A DNA stretch of 64,000 nucleotides from the NCBI RefSeq assembly GCF_020012125.1, contig NZ_JAIFAG010000001.1, positions 4,154,001-4,218,000 of the forward strand. Reading direction: 5' to 3'. The translations under genes were made by a program, and so were the position numbers. The notes under the pieces were generated by a model. The model worked only from the letters and a program-made list of their open reading frames with translations, was not told the DNA's origin and made no database searches. Positions 8,706 through 19,909 of the stretch are shown here, one piece after another. How positions within the stretch are numbered: position 1 is the first letter of the stretch; every line of letters begins with the position of its first letter. The DNA comes from Hymenobacter psoromatis. Its GTDB lineage: Bacteria > Bacteroidota > Bacteroidia > Cytophagales > Hymenobacteraceae.

Positions 8706-9086
8706 TTAGCGGATAACCAGCTTGCAGAGCTGACTGGCGTTGTCGGCTTCCAGCTTCACATAGTAAAGCCCGTTGGCGAAGCGGCTCAAATCCAGGGTTT
8801 TCGTATACCGCTCGTTCAGCTCCGTTAGCGTTTCACGGTACAGGATGGTCCCGATGACGTTAAGCACGATTATTTCCACCTTGCGCCCTTCTAGGCCGCT
8901 GATAGTGAGGTGCACGATGCCGGTGCTAGGGTTAGGATACACGACGAGCGTGTTATCGCTGAGGGTAGGGCGAGTGATAGTCTGGCGCACGCCCGCATCG
9001 GCGTAAGCCGGGCCAGGTGGCAGGGCCCCCAGCGCGCCGCCCAGGCTGGCAAACCATAGTAACCCAAATAGTAGGTGTTTTTTCAT
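8706..9086 (-). CDS. Small secreted protein with type IX sorting domain
   Basis: 126 residues from the ATG at 9086. The frame opens 12 codons earlier, but MKKHLLFGLLWFA is a typical signal-peptide start. After cleavage near residue 30, almost the whole mature protein is a C-terminal sorting domain: VVYPNPSTG, then a GLEGRKVEIIVLN strand, and GLYYVKLEADN at the end. It is therefore little more than a secretion signal with a short stalk, and may be a minimal surface protein or a remnant of a larger cargo. A -7-like promoter box lies 70 bases upstream. Confidence 0.75.
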   Translation of the reverse strand: MKKHLLFGLLWFASLGGALGALPPGPAYADAGVRQTITRPTLSDNTLVVYPNPSTGIVHLTISGLEGRKVEIIVLNVIGTILYRETLTELNERYTKTLDLSRFANGLYYVKLEADNASQLCKLVIR

Positions 9087-9155
9087 AATAGTATCAACCA
9101 GAACACGGTAGCCGGGTAGCATGAAAGTTAACGACTAACTTATCTTTTGGTTTCG

Positions 9156-9163
9156 CAAAAGTA
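9156..9163 (-). promoter_or_regulatory. Putative -7 box TACTTTTG for the small type IX cargo
   Basis: The minus strand reads TACTTTTG, matching the Bacteroidota -7 consensus TAnnTTTG, 70 bases before the ATG at 9086. A -33 TTG element was not convincingly located. Confidence 0.4.
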
Positions 9164-9225
9164 CAATTGCCGACGCATCACTATACGTTTTCTTAGGTAA
9201 AGACAGTTTTTTATTCGCTCAAATT

Positions 9226-10380
9226 ATGAGTTTAATCCATAATTTTTCTGCTGAGCCGACCGACGCGCTGGTGTTGGGCGGGGGGCTGGCCGGGCTGGCG
9301 GCGGCTCTCGACCTGGCCAGGCGCGGGCACCGGGTGGCAGTAGTAGAGCGGCGACGCTACCCCTTTCACCGGGTGTGTGGCGAATATGTGAGCAACGAAG
9401 TGCTGCCCTACCTGCGCCGGCTGGGGGCTGACCCGGCGGCACTGGCTCCGGCCCGTATCCGGCGGTTCGGGTTGTCGTCGCCGGCCGGGCGCTTGCTCGA
9501 TAGTCCGCTCGACCTGGGCGGCTTCGGCGTGAGCCGCTATCAACTCGACGATTTTTTATACCAACACGCCGTGAAGCAAGGCGTTGAATTTGTTTTTGCC
9601 ACCGTGGCCGACGTGACTTTCGATGCGGCCGCCGGCCAGCACCGGGTGGCCCTGGCCGACGGCCGCCAGCTCACGGCCCCACTCGTGCTGGGCACCTACG
9701 GCAAGCGCAGCGCGCTCGACCGGCAGCTGGCGCGGCCCTTCTTCCAGGCGCGCTCGCCCTACCTCGGCGTGAAATACCACCTGCGGCTGCCGGGCTTCGC
9801 CCGCGACGTGATTGAGCTGCACAATTTTCGGGATGGCTACGCCGGCATCTCAGCCATCGAGGAGGATAAACTGTGTTTTTGCTACCTCACCACCCGCGCC
9901 AACCTCAAGGCGGCGGGCGGCGGCATCGCCGCCCTGGAAGGCGAGGTGCTGGCCCGCAACCCGCGCCTGGCTGATATTATGCATAATGCCGAGCAGCTTT
10001 ACGCGCAGCCCGAAGTAATTAACGAGATTTCCTTCGCCCCCAAGCAGCCCGTGGAGCAGCACCTGCTGATGGTGGGCGACGCGGCCGGCCTCATCACGCC
10101 GCTCTGTGGCAACGGCATGGCGATGGCCCTGCACGGCGCGGCGCTGGCCGCGCCGCTGGCCAGCCGCTTTTTGCGCGGCGAGCTGCCGCGCCCGGCCCTG
10201 GAGGCTGCCTATGCCCGCGCTTGGCAGCAGCAGTTTGGGGCGCGGCTGCGGGTAGGGCGGGCGGTGCAGCGGCTTTTTGGCGGGCCGGTGTTGAGCGAGC
10301 TAGTAGTGGGCGGGCTGCGCCACTGGCCCGCTGCCGTGCGCGCCCTGATGCGCCAGACCCACGGCGCGGAGTTTGGCTAG
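9226..10380 (+). CDS. FAD-dependent oxidoreductase (geranylgeranyl-reductase-like)
   Basis: 384 residues. An N-terminal Rossmann motif LGGGLAGLAAALDLARRG binds FAD, followed by ERRRYPFHRVCGEYVS, typical of the geranylgeranyl reductase / phenolic hydroxylase branch of the PHBH family. The second FAD motif is VGDAAGLITPLCGNGMAMA near residue 285. The type III polyketide synthase starts 166 bases downstream on the same strand. In Bacteroidota an oxidoreductase of this type, a type III PKS and a methyltransferase tend to travel together, so it probably oxidises or hydroxylates the PKS product; this is inference from context. No clear sigma-factor promoter was identified. Confidence 0.85.
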   Translation: MSLIHNFSAEPTDALVLGGGLAGLAAALDLARRGHRVAVVERRRYPFHRVCGEYVSNEVLPYLRRLGADPAALAPARIRRFGLSSPAGRLLDSPLDLGGFGVSRYQLDDFLYQHAVKQGVEFVFATVADVTFDAAAGQHRVALADGRQLTAPLVLGTYGKRSALDRQLARPFFQARSPYLGVKYHLRLPGFARDVIELHNFRDGYAGISAIEEDKLCFCYLTTRANLKAAGGGIAALEGEVLARNPRLADIMHNAEQLYAQPEVINEISFAPKQPVEQHLLMVGDAAGLITPLCGNGMAMALHGAALAAPLASRFLRGELPRPALEAAYARAWQQQFGARLRVGRAVQRLFGGPVLSELVVGGLRHWPAAVRALMRQTHGAEFG

Positions 10381-10546
10381 AGCTTGCCCTCGCCCCGCCC
10401 GTACAGCAGCCCAGCCCGCCAAATGGGCCGCGCCCTCGTATATGGGGAGGCCGACCAGCCGCTTGCGCTGGTTGGCTCTTTTTTTGAATGCGCGCCGGGC
10501 TTAAGTGCCGGGCTAGCCCGTAAACTTGCGCTTCTAACTCTTCCCA

Positions 10547-11659
10547 ATGCCCAGCTACCTGGGTGCCATCGGCACCGCTACTCCCGCCCACCGCCTCGCC
10601 CAGCCCGTCATCGCCGATTTTATGGCTGGGGCGCTGCAACTGGACGCGGATGGCACGCGCAAGCTGCGGGCGCTCTACCGGGTATCGGGCATCGAGCACC
10701 GCTACTCGGTGCTGGCTGATTATGGCCGGGCCAATGGCGACTACGAGTTTTTTCCCAACACACCGGGCCTGGAACCCTTCCCGACCGTGAGCCAGCGCAT
10801 GGCCGCCTACCGGCGCGAGGCCCTACCCCTGGCCCTGGCCGCCGTGCGAGAGAGCTTGCGTCAAGCCCCTGGCATCGAGGCTGGTAGCCTCACGCACCTC
10901 ATCACCGTAAGCTGCACCGGCCTGTACGCGCCGGGTCTGGACATTGAGCTGGTGGCGGCCCTGGGCCTACCCCTGCACGTGCGCCGCACCTGCGTGAACT
11001 TCATGGGCTGCTACGCGGCCGTGAACGCCCTGCGCCTAGCTGACAGCATCGTGCGCGCCGACTCCGCCGCGCGGGTGCTGGTGGTGAGCGTAGAGCTGTG
11101 CACCCTGCACTTCCAGAAGAGCCACGAGGAGGACCACCTGGTGAGCAACGCGCTGTTTGGCGACGGGGCGGCGGCGGCCCTGGTATTGGGCCAGCCGCTG
11201 CCCGGCCCTACCCCCTGTCTAGCGCTGCAAGCCTTCCACTGCGGCCTCGCGCCCGAGGGTACCAAAGACATGGCCTGGCACATCGGCGACTTCGGCTTTG
11301 AGATGACGCTTTCGGGCTACGTGCCGGCGCTCATTGAGCGCGGCATCGGGCAGCTCACGGCCGAATTGCTAAAGGACCTGCCGGTACGCCGCGAAGATAT
11401 CCGGCACTTCGCGCTGCACCCCGGCGGACGCAAGATACTAGAAGCCATCGAGAAAGCCCTGAACCTAAGCCGCGACGACAACCGCCACGCCTACCGGGTG
11501 CTGCGCGAGTTTGGCAATATGTCGTCGGCCACGGTGCTTTTCGTGCTACGCGAGTTGCTGAGCACAGCCTCATCTGCCGACAATGGGGCACCGGTGCTCA
11601 GCTGCGCCTTCGGCCCCGGCCTCACGATGGAGGCCATGCTCTTGAAAATCTGCGCCTAG
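10547..11659 (+). CDS. Type III polyketide synthase (chalcone/stilbene synthase family)
   Basis: 370 residues, the usual length. The catalytic triad is visible: nucleophile Cys about residue 155 in FMGCYAAVN, His about 291 in FALHPGGRK, and Asn about 324 in FGNMSSATV. FGDGAAAALV marks the thiolase-fold second half. These enzymes extend a fatty or aromatic acyl-CoA with malonyl-CoA and cyclise it to resorcinols, pyrones or phloroglucinols. The starter and product cannot be read from sequence. It probably acts with the preceding FAD oxidoreductase and the methyltransferase at 12736-13452. Confidence 0.9.
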   Translation: MPSYLGAIGTATPAHRLAQPVIADFMAGALQLDADGTRKLRALYRVSGIEHRYSVLADYGRANGDYEFFPNTPGLEPFPTVSQRMAAYRREALPLALAAVRESLRQAPGIEAGSLTHLITVSCTGLYAPGLDIELVAALGLPLHVRRTCVNFMGCYAAVNALRLADSIVRADSAARVLVVSVELCTLHFQKSHEEDHLVSNALFGDGAAAALVLGQPLPGPTPCLALQAFHCGLAPEGTKDMAWHIGDFGFEMTLSGYVPALIERGIGQLTAELLKDLPVRREDIRHFALHPGGRKILEAIEKALNLSRDDNRHAYRVLREFGNMSSATVLFVLRELLSTASSADNGAPVLSCAFGPGLTMEAMLLKICA

Positions 11660-11810
11660 CGCCGGCTTTTCCGCCTCCGGCCAGGGTAGCCGCCCGGCAA
11701 CCGATTGAGACCCCACCCGTTAAGCTGGGGGTTAAGCCTCGCTAAGCGCAGTACTTTCGGCGTTCGAAGCGTACTTTTTCGCGCGCTTTTCCACTCTTCT
11801 GTCTCTCACC

Positions 11811-12095
11811 ATGCGTATTCTACCCCTCGCCGCGGCGGCACTGCTGCTTAGCACGTTAGCTTTCAGCGGCTGCCAGTCTAGTGACAGCAACGCGCCGCTG
11901 GCCAGCGACCTCAATTCCAGCAACCCCGCTATTGCCGAGCAGGCCCGCAAGGTGCAAAGCCTGCTCACCGAGATGGGCCAGCAGCGGGCCCGCATTCAGG
12001 CCGAGCAAGACAAGCTCACCGCCCTGCAACAGCAGGTGGAAGGCTCGCGCCAGAACCTGGAAGGGCTCAAGAAGCAAGCTCAGGCCACGCCGTAG
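11811..12095 (+). CDS. Small coiled-coil lipoprotein
   Basis: 94 residues. A signal peptide ends in the lipobox LAFSGC (Cys about 21). The mature part is polar, with a heptad-like helix from about residue 45 (QARKVQSLLTEMGQQRARI and on), suggesting a dimeric coiled coil at the membrane. No named family. It lies between the type III PKS and the macro-domain gene, with no sign of a link to the pathway. A GGGGTAGG octamer overlaps the stop codon. Confidence 0.65.
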   Translation: MRILPLAAAALLLSTLAFSGCQSSDSNAPLASDLNSSNPAIAEQARKVQSLLTEMGQQRARIQAEQDKLTALQQQVEGSRQNLEGLKKQAQATP

Positions 12096-12268
12096 GGGTA
12101 GGGATTTACACTGCGTAAAGCGTTAGCCTTTTTCATTAAAACGTTATTTCTATGGATTGGGAAACATAGTTTAATACCTACTCGCTCAGAGTTTTAAAAA
12201 CGAATACTTTGCGAACTCTGCACGAAACGCTATCTACCTAATGGGTACGCAACGCCTATACCTTAAAA

Positions 12269-12724
12269 ATGCTGACTGAAAAAGGTGATTTGATTCAGAA
12301 GGCCGAAAACGGGGAATTCGATGTTATTGTGCATGGTTGCAACTGCTTCTGCACAATGGGAGCGGGCATCGCCAAGACTATCAAACAAGTTTTCCCGGCT
12401 GCCTATCAAGCAGACCTCGCTACCGTTAAGGGTGACAGAGCCAAGCTCGGCAGCTATTCCTTGGCGCAAGTGAATAACGCAGGCAAGCCGCTCGCCATCG
12501 TAAATGCCTACACGCAATACCAATGGCGGGGCGCAGGTCGTAAGGTTGATTATACTGCTGCTCGGCAAGTATTCCAACAAATCAAAGATGCTTTTACCGG
12601 GAAGCGCATTGGCTATCCCGCGATTGGCGCGGGCTTGGCAGGTGGCGATTGGACTATAATCGCCGCGATTATTGAGGAAGAATTAGCTAGCGAAAACCAC
12701 ATTTTTATAGAGTGGCAAAAATGA
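12269..12724 (+). CDS. Macro domain protein (ADP-ribose binding)
   Basis: 151 residues, essentially one macro domain. The ligand-binding loop reads VHGCNCFCTMGAGIA, followed by FPAAYQAD, VNAYTQY and GYPAIGAGLAGGDW. The version with Cys-Asn-Cys and Met-Gly-Ala-Gly resembles macro proteins that remove phosphate or ADP-ribose from small molecules or nucleic acids; which substrate is used is unknown. Base composition is visibly less GC-rich than its neighbours, and the 170 bases upstream are AT-rich, suggesting recent acquisition. It sits between the type III PKS and its probable methyltransferase, facing the latter. Confidence 0.85.
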   Translation: MLTEKGDLIQKAENGEFDVIVHGCNCFCTMGAGIAKTIKQVFPAAYQADLATVKGDRAKLGSYSLAQVNNAGKPLAIVNAYTQYQWRGAGRKVDYTAARQVFQQIKDAFTGKRIGYPAIGAGLAGGDWTIIAAIIEEELASENHIFIEWQK

Positions 12725-12735
12725 GCGCCACTAGC

Positions 12736-13452
12736 TTATTTTTCTTTTACTGCCAAAATCACCACCTGCCATCGAAAGGCCCAGCACCAGCGCAACTCGT
12801 ACTTCGTGATGCCGGCCTGCGCCAGCAGCCGCCGCCAATCGGCGCGCGAAAAGGCGCGGGCCACGGAGAGCGGCGCGTCGTTGCGTACCAAGCGCGAGCC
12901 TCCAAAGAGCCGGGTTAAGTACTTGATGCTGTGGTAGGCCAGCCAGTGGCGGTGCAGGTCGTTGATGACCACGGCCAGGCCCGCCTGCTGGTGCCAGCGA
13001 CGCAGCAGGTCCACCAACTCGGCATCAGTAAAGTGGTGGCAGAAGAGGCTGGCCGTGAGCACGTCGTAGGGCTGGGCCGCAAACTCGGGGCTGAAGATAT
13101 CGAGCTGCTCGTAGCTGATTTCGGGGTAGGGCTGGCTTTTCTGGCGGGCGTAGGTGAGCATAAAGGCGTTGGCGTCGATGCCCGTTAGTGCCATCCCTAT
13201 CCCCCGGCGGCGGGCCCAGCGGGCTACGTGGCGCAGGGTGTCGCCGCCGCCGCTGCCCAGGTCGGCTAGGCGCAGGGGGCGGGCGAGCGGAAAGCGCGGG
13301 CGTAGGCGAGCCAGCGCCGCCAGCACCGGCCGGTAGCCGCCGAGCCAGGTATTGATGGTTTCCAGCTCGTCGAGGTTCTGCCGCAGTTCGTCCGAAGCCA
13401 GGGTAAGGTCGTCCATCAGCTCGGGGGTAGTGGCGCGGCGGCTCAGGTTCAT
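12736..13452 (-). CDS. SAM-dependent methyltransferase, probably of the type III PKS pathway
   Basis: 238 residues from ATG 13452; upstream codons in the frame are not convincing. A class I methyltransferase with SAM motif LADLGSGGGDTL near residue 60, acidic residue after TGIDAN, and a motif like YDVLTASLFCHHF. Homologues in Bacteroidota commonly sit beside type III PKS and FAD oxidoreductase genes, where they would methylate the polyketide on O or C. Here the gene points the opposite way and is separated from the PKS by the lipoprotein and macro-domain genes. Linkage to the pathway is therefore inferred. Confidence 0.75.
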   Translation of the reverse strand: MNLSRRATTPELMDDLTLASDELRQNLDELETINTWLGGYRPVLAALARLRPRFPLARPLRLADLGSGGGDTLRHVARWARRRGIGMALTGIDANAFMLTYARQKSQPYPEISYEQLDIFSPEFAAQPYDVLTASLFCHHFTDAELVDLLRRWHQQAGLAVVINDLHRHWLAYHSIKYLTRLFGGSRLVRNDAPLSVARAFSRADWRRLLAQAGITKYELRWCWAFRWQVVILAVKEK

Positions 13453-13616
13453 GAGCGCAAAGGTGGGCCGGAGCCGGCAAAAAGTAGTAGCTGGCTCCGC
13501 CAGGTCGGTACTCTGCCCAGAATTCTGGCCAGTCAGCAAAAAATATGATAATACCAACAGTGAATTGAATCATTGCGCGCTACTGGCGTGTATATTGCGC
13601 CTCTCCTTGCGCTTCT

Positions 13617-14510
13617 ATGTTCTTCATTTCTACTCTCCTAGCCGCCTGGCTGCTAACTAGCGTTCCCTTTGGCGGGCCTACCCGCCCAGGGGCGGCGCGT
13701 ATAGCGCGCATGAGGCTGCCTGCCGCCTTCGGCTACCCCGATGGCGTGGCCCTGGCCCCCGACGGCAGCCTGTACGTAGTAGATACGGATAGCTTAGCTC
13801 TGAGAAAAATAAGCCCGACCGGCATAGTTACTACCCTGAATACCGGGCCCTTGCGCTACCCCACGGCCGTAGCCCTAGCCCCCGATGGCACGGCCTACGT
13901 GGCCGATGCCGGCAATCACCACGTGGTACGCGTGCCCCCCACCGGTCCGCCTATCCCCCTCACCAACCAGAGCTTCGCCTACCCCTGCGGCGTGGCCGTA
14001 GCCGCCGACGGCACCCTTTACGTGGCCGACGCGGGCAGCGGGCCGGGCAGCGGCGCGGTGTTTCGGCTGCCACCGGGGGGAAGCTTTCAGGCAGTGACTA
14101 CCGGCCTACCCCACCTCGGTGGTGTGGCCGTAGCTCCCGACGGTACCGTGTACGCAACTGATACAGAGCATAGTACCATCTTAAAAATTAATGCCGCGGG
14201 GGAAGTAACCACTCTGCCTGCCGGCGACTTGAGTAAGCCCCACGGCCTGGCTGTAGCCGCCGACGGTACCGTATATGTGGCCGATACCTACAACCACCGT
14301 GTGCAGCGCCTCGACCCGGCCGGCGGGGGGCACACGGTGGCCAGCGGCTTTGCCTATCCTTTAGGCGTGGCCCTCGACGCGGCCGGCAACGTGTACGTGA
14401 CCGATACCGGGCACGGTAGCCTCAAAAAAATCAGCCCGGCGGGCGTTGTGACGATGTTGCCCGAACTCGGCTCCGTGCTGGCCGGCCCCACAGCCGGCCG
14501 CCGGCAATAG
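13617..14510 (+). CDS. Secreted NHL-repeat beta-propeller protein
   Basis: 297 residues. A short hydrophobic N-terminus acts as signal peptide. The rest is six regular blades of about 46 residues, each carrying the pattern G-V-A-hydrophobic-A-x-D-G-x-hydrophobic-Y-V-x-D (for example GVALAPDGSLYVVD and GLAVAADGTVYVAD). NHL propellers bind ligands or, in some families, act as lyases or lactonases; no catalytic residues are evident here. Location is probably periplasmic or extracellular; no type IX sorting domain is present. A long inverted repeat follows. Confidence 0.8.
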   Translation: MFFISTLLAAWLLTSVPFGGPTRPGAARIARMRLPAAFGYPDGVALAPDGSLYVVDTDSLALRKISPTGIVTTLNTGPLRYPTAVALAPDGTAYVADAGNHHVVRVPPTGPPIPLTNQSFAYPCGVAVAADGTLYVADAGSGPGSGAVFRLPPGGSFQAVTTGLPHLGGVAVAPDGTVYATDTEHSTILKINAAGEVTTLPAGDLSKPHGLAVAADGTVYVADTYNHRVQRLDPAGGGHTVASGFAYPLGVALDAAGNVYVTDTGHGSLKKISPAGVVTMLPELGSVLAGPTAGRRQ

Positions 14511-14523
14511 CAGTAGCGCGAAG

Positions 14524-14612
14524 TTTTCATTTCGTGCGCGAGCGCAGCGAGCAACCGGAACCAGGCGGCGCGGATACCGATGCTCGCTGCGCTCGCGCAC
14601 AAAGTGGAAATT
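14524..14612. repeat. Inverted repeat between convergent genes
   Basis: A perfect 20-base core (14534-14553 with 14581-14600), extended outward with mismatches to about 30 bases per arm. The core reads as a GTGCGCGAGCGCAGCGAGCA palindrome half. It separates the NHL gene from the convergent saccharopine-dehydrogenase-like gene, so it probably ends both transcripts. Confidence 0.75.
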
Positions 14613-14630
14613 CCGCACTACTTTACTTTA

Positions 14631-15845
14631 CTAGCGCACGTAATCGGCCAAATACTGGAAGCGGGGGTATAACTGCCCAGCGCGGGCGATGGTGGCGCGG
14701 GCCAGCATGCCGGCCGGGTCACCGCCGAGTAGGGCCGGAAAAAGCTGGTCGAGCAGCTGGCGGCTGAAGTCGCGGCTGGCGTTGCGGGGCAGCTCGCAGG
14801 GCAGGTTATCCACGGCCATGACGGTGATGGTAGCGGGGCGGGCGTAGGCCGGTTCCAGCTGGCCGGTGGCGGGGTCATAGTCGAAGGCGGGCTCCGCGAT
14901 GGTGCTGCTACGCTGAGTGAGCGGGATGGAGCCGTTCACATCGCAGGTCACGTCGGCAATCACACTTATCTTAAAATCAGCTCGTTGCGTATCAGCCTCG
15001 GTGAACAGATGCGGGGCGGCGGGGTCCCAGTAAGCGCAGGCGATGAGCAGGTCGGTCACGGGCGCGTACTTAGCAAACGTAGACTCGTAAGCAGCCGGCT
15101 CCTGGTGAAAATTAGCCGTGTCCCAGACCCGGCCGTCGCGGCGGCGGTTGTAATCCGAGCTGCACAATTGGGTGTACACTGGCTCGTGGAAATCGAGGTA
15201 GAGGTAGTCGTACACGCTTACTCGACGAATATCCATGCGGCCCAGCACTTCCAACGCGCCTTGCGCCACGCGGCCAGTGCCGGTGATGGCGATTTTGATG
15301 GATGGTAGGCGCTTGACCTTGAAAAACTCCTCCTCCATGTCCTCCATATCCACGCACTGCCAGGCCGGCTTGAGGGCAAACAGGCCATGCTTGCGGCCAT
15401 AGGTTAGCAGCCCGTTATACGCCCCCACGATGCCCGCCCAGTGCCCGAAGGCCACCACGCGCTGGCCGGCCGCGTTAGTCAGCAGCTCGTAGTCAATGAG
15501 AGTAATTTGCTCGTGCAGAACAGTTTGCAACAGCTGTTTATTCGCCGGCTGCTGCTTGATGGTGTGCGAAAAGAAGCAGTACGTCTTGCCAGGCAGCAGC
15601 CAGGCCACAGGCACCTCCTTCACGCCCAGCAGCAGGTCGCAGGCGGCCATATCGTCCTTCACCTCAATGCCCAGGTCGAGGTATTCCTGGTCCGAAAAGG
15701 CGCGGTGGGGGCTGGGCTGCACCCGCACCCGCAGGCCGGGGTAGGCGTCTTGCAGCTCCACGCATTTTTTAGGGGTGAGGGCCACGCGGCGGTCGGGTGG
15801 GGTGCGGCCTTCGCGCAGCAGGCCAATGAGGGTGGGTAGGGGCAT
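14631..15845 (-). CDS. Saccharopine dehydrogenase-like NAD(P)-dependent oxidoreductase
   Basis: 404 residues from ATG 15845; the 20 upstream codons lie in a palindromic repeat and are excluded. The N-terminus IGLLREGRTPPDRRVALTP is the alanine-dehydrogenase / transhydrogenase N-terminal domain shared with lysine-forming saccharopine dehydrogenase. HWAGIVGAYNGLL and the nucleotide-binding ITGTGRVAQGALEVL (near residue 205) follow. Family members interconvert saccharopine and lysine or act on related amino acids with NAD(H); the exact substrate is unproven. It is monocistronic and flanked by long hairpins on both sides. Confidence 0.8.
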   Translation of the reverse strand: MPLPTLIGLLREGRTPPDRRVALTPKKCVELQDAYPGLRVRVQPSPHRAFSDQEYLDLGIEVKDDMAACDLLLGVKEVPVAWLLPGKTYCFFSHTIKQQPANKQLLQTVLHEQITLIDYELLTNAAGQRVVAFGHWAGIVGAYNGLLTYGRKHGLFALKPAWQCVDMEDMEEEFFKVKRLPSIKIAITGTGRVAQGALEVLGRMDIRRVSVYDYLYLDFHEPVYTQLCSSDYNRRRDGRVWDTANFHQEPAAYESTFAKYAPVTDLLIACAYWDPAAPHLFTEADTQRADFKISVIADVTCDVNGSIPLTQRSSTIAEPAFDYDPATGQLEPAYARPATITVMAVDNLPCELPRNASRDFSRQLLDQLFPALLGGDPAGMLARATIARAGQLYPRFQYLADYVR

Positions 15846-15863
15846 AAAATAGAAGTGCCTGCG

Positions 15864-15967
15864 AAAGAGCGTCATGCTGAGCTTGTCGAAGCATCTCGCT
15901 CGCATCGTTGAACGACATCCGAACGATGTGAGTGAGATGCTTCGACAAGCTCAGCATGACGCTCTTT
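15864..15967. repeat. Long palindromic repeat upstream of gcvP
   Basis: Arms 15864-15909 and 15922-15967, 46 bases each with two wobble-compatible mismatches and a 12-base loop. The arm contains TGCTGAGCTTGTCGAAGCAT, a core widely seen as a dispersed repeat; both strands would translate to the often misannotated RQAQHD and LSKHL phrases. It lies between two divergent genes, so it is not a simple terminator. Confidence 0.85.
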
Positions 15968-16028
15968 TTTAGCCAAAGACAGGAAACGTTGCCCCAAAAT
16001 TACGCCCTACCCCCGACCAAACCGGGCT

Positions 16029-16036
16029 TACCTTTG
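16029..16036 (+). promoter_or_regulatory. Putative -7 box TACCTTTG for gcvP
   Basis: TACCTTTG matches the Bacteroidota TAnnTTTG element and lies 45 bases before the gcvP ATG. A CCTACCCCC stretch lies 15 bases further upstream, the same arrangement as at uvrA. Confidence 0.5.
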
Positions 16037-16081
16037 TTAAGGAAAAAGTCGCCTCTTTCGCCCCTACCCCAACCCCCCCGT

Positions 16082-19006
<2,925 letters not shown>

Positions 19007-19050
19007 GCCGTAGTGCGGGCTCTGCGAGTCTGCGCTACTTCCCCAAAAAT

Positions 19051-19085
19051 GCCCGGCCGAGCACGCGAAAAGCACTCGGCCGGGC
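19051..19085 (+). terminator. Terminator after gcvP
   Basis: An 11-bp GC-rich stem (19051-19061 / 19075-19085) followed by a short T run, 44 bases after the gcvP stop. Confidence 0.7.
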
Positions 19086-19214
19086 GTTTAGCATAGGAGC
19101 CGGTTTGCTAGTAAAAATAGTCGGCTTGCCTACTATTTTTGGAACATTGGCTAAGGCCCCGGCGTTAATCTCCTACCCCTGATTCAGGGCTTCATCCCGC
19201 TATTTTTCAACCTT

Positions 19215-19844
19215 ATGAACCGCATCACTCAATATCTGGTCCGGCCGGCCGCGCTGGCGGTCACGGGTCTAGCCCTAACCTTCGGGCTGGCTTCCTGCGC
19301 TACAACGGCCAACGTCGGCACTACCAGTGATTTCGACCACGCTGTTAACTTTCGCGCCTATAAAACCTGGGCTTGGTACCCGAAGCAAGCTAATGATACC
19401 GAAGGCGGCCCGGCCCGCGGCTACGAGTCGTTCACAGACCAGCGCATTCGCGATGCCGTAAGCAAAGACTTGGCTACTAAGGGCCTAATGCCCGCTAGTG
19501 GGGAGCCCGACGTGTACGTAGCGTACAGCGTGCGCGTCGAGAATAAACAGCAGTCCGGCTACGGCGGCGGCTACGGCTATCCTTATGGCGGCTACGGTGG
19601 CTACGGCTACGGTGGGTTTGGCGGCTACCCCTACGGCGGCGGCGGCTACAACTATAAGGCTGGCACGGTCGTTATCGACATCGTGGATGCCCGCCGCAAA
19701 GAGTTGGCGTGGCGCGGTACCGGCCAGGCCCAGTTGAACAACAATAGCATCTCTGAGGAGGAAACATACCGCATCGTGAACAGCGTGCTGAGCAATTATC
19801 CGCCCACCGACAACCAGAACCAGCGCCGCCAAGCCATCCGGTAA
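19215..19844 (+). CDS. DUF4136 lipoprotein with Gly/Tyr-rich loop
   Basis: 209 residues. A signal peptide ends in the lipobox GLASC (Cys about 28). The mature domain resembles DUF4136: FDHAVNFRAYKTWAWYP near the start, then FTDQRIRDAVSKDLATKG, DVYVAYSV and, after the insert, TVVIDIVDARRKELAWRG. Residues about 114-150 are a Gly-Tyr-Pro repeat loop that separates two beta segments of the domain. This family of envelope lipoproteins has no defined biochemical role. A terminator hairpin follows 28 bases after the stop. Confidence 0.8.
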   Translation: MNRITQYLVRPAALAVTGLALTFGLASCATTANVGTTSDFDHAVNFRAYKTWAWYPKQANDTEGGPARGYESFTDQRIRDAVSKDLATKGLMPASGEPDVYVAYSVRVENKQQSGYGGGYGYPYGGYGGYGYGGFGGYPYGGGGYNYKAGTVVIDIVDARRKELAWRGTGQAQLNNNSISEEETYRIVNSVLSNYPPTDNQNQRRQAIR

Positions 19845-19872
19845 ACGGCAGCTACCAAGTTGATTAAATCTA

Positions 19873-19904
19873 AAAAAAACCTCGTCGGCCGGCGAGGTTT
19901 TTTT
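19873..19904. terminator. Bidirectional terminator
   Basis: A 12-bp stem (19873-19884 / 19893-19904) with A7 and T7 tails, so it can act on both strands. It lies between the DUF4136 gene and the decayed DUF805 gene. Confidence 0.85.
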
Positions 19905-19909
19905 AGGTC

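Noticed and set aside
15769..15957. Short frames containing LSKHL / RQAQHD phrases
   Set aside because: These are translations of the palindromic repeat at 15864-15967, a known type of false gene.
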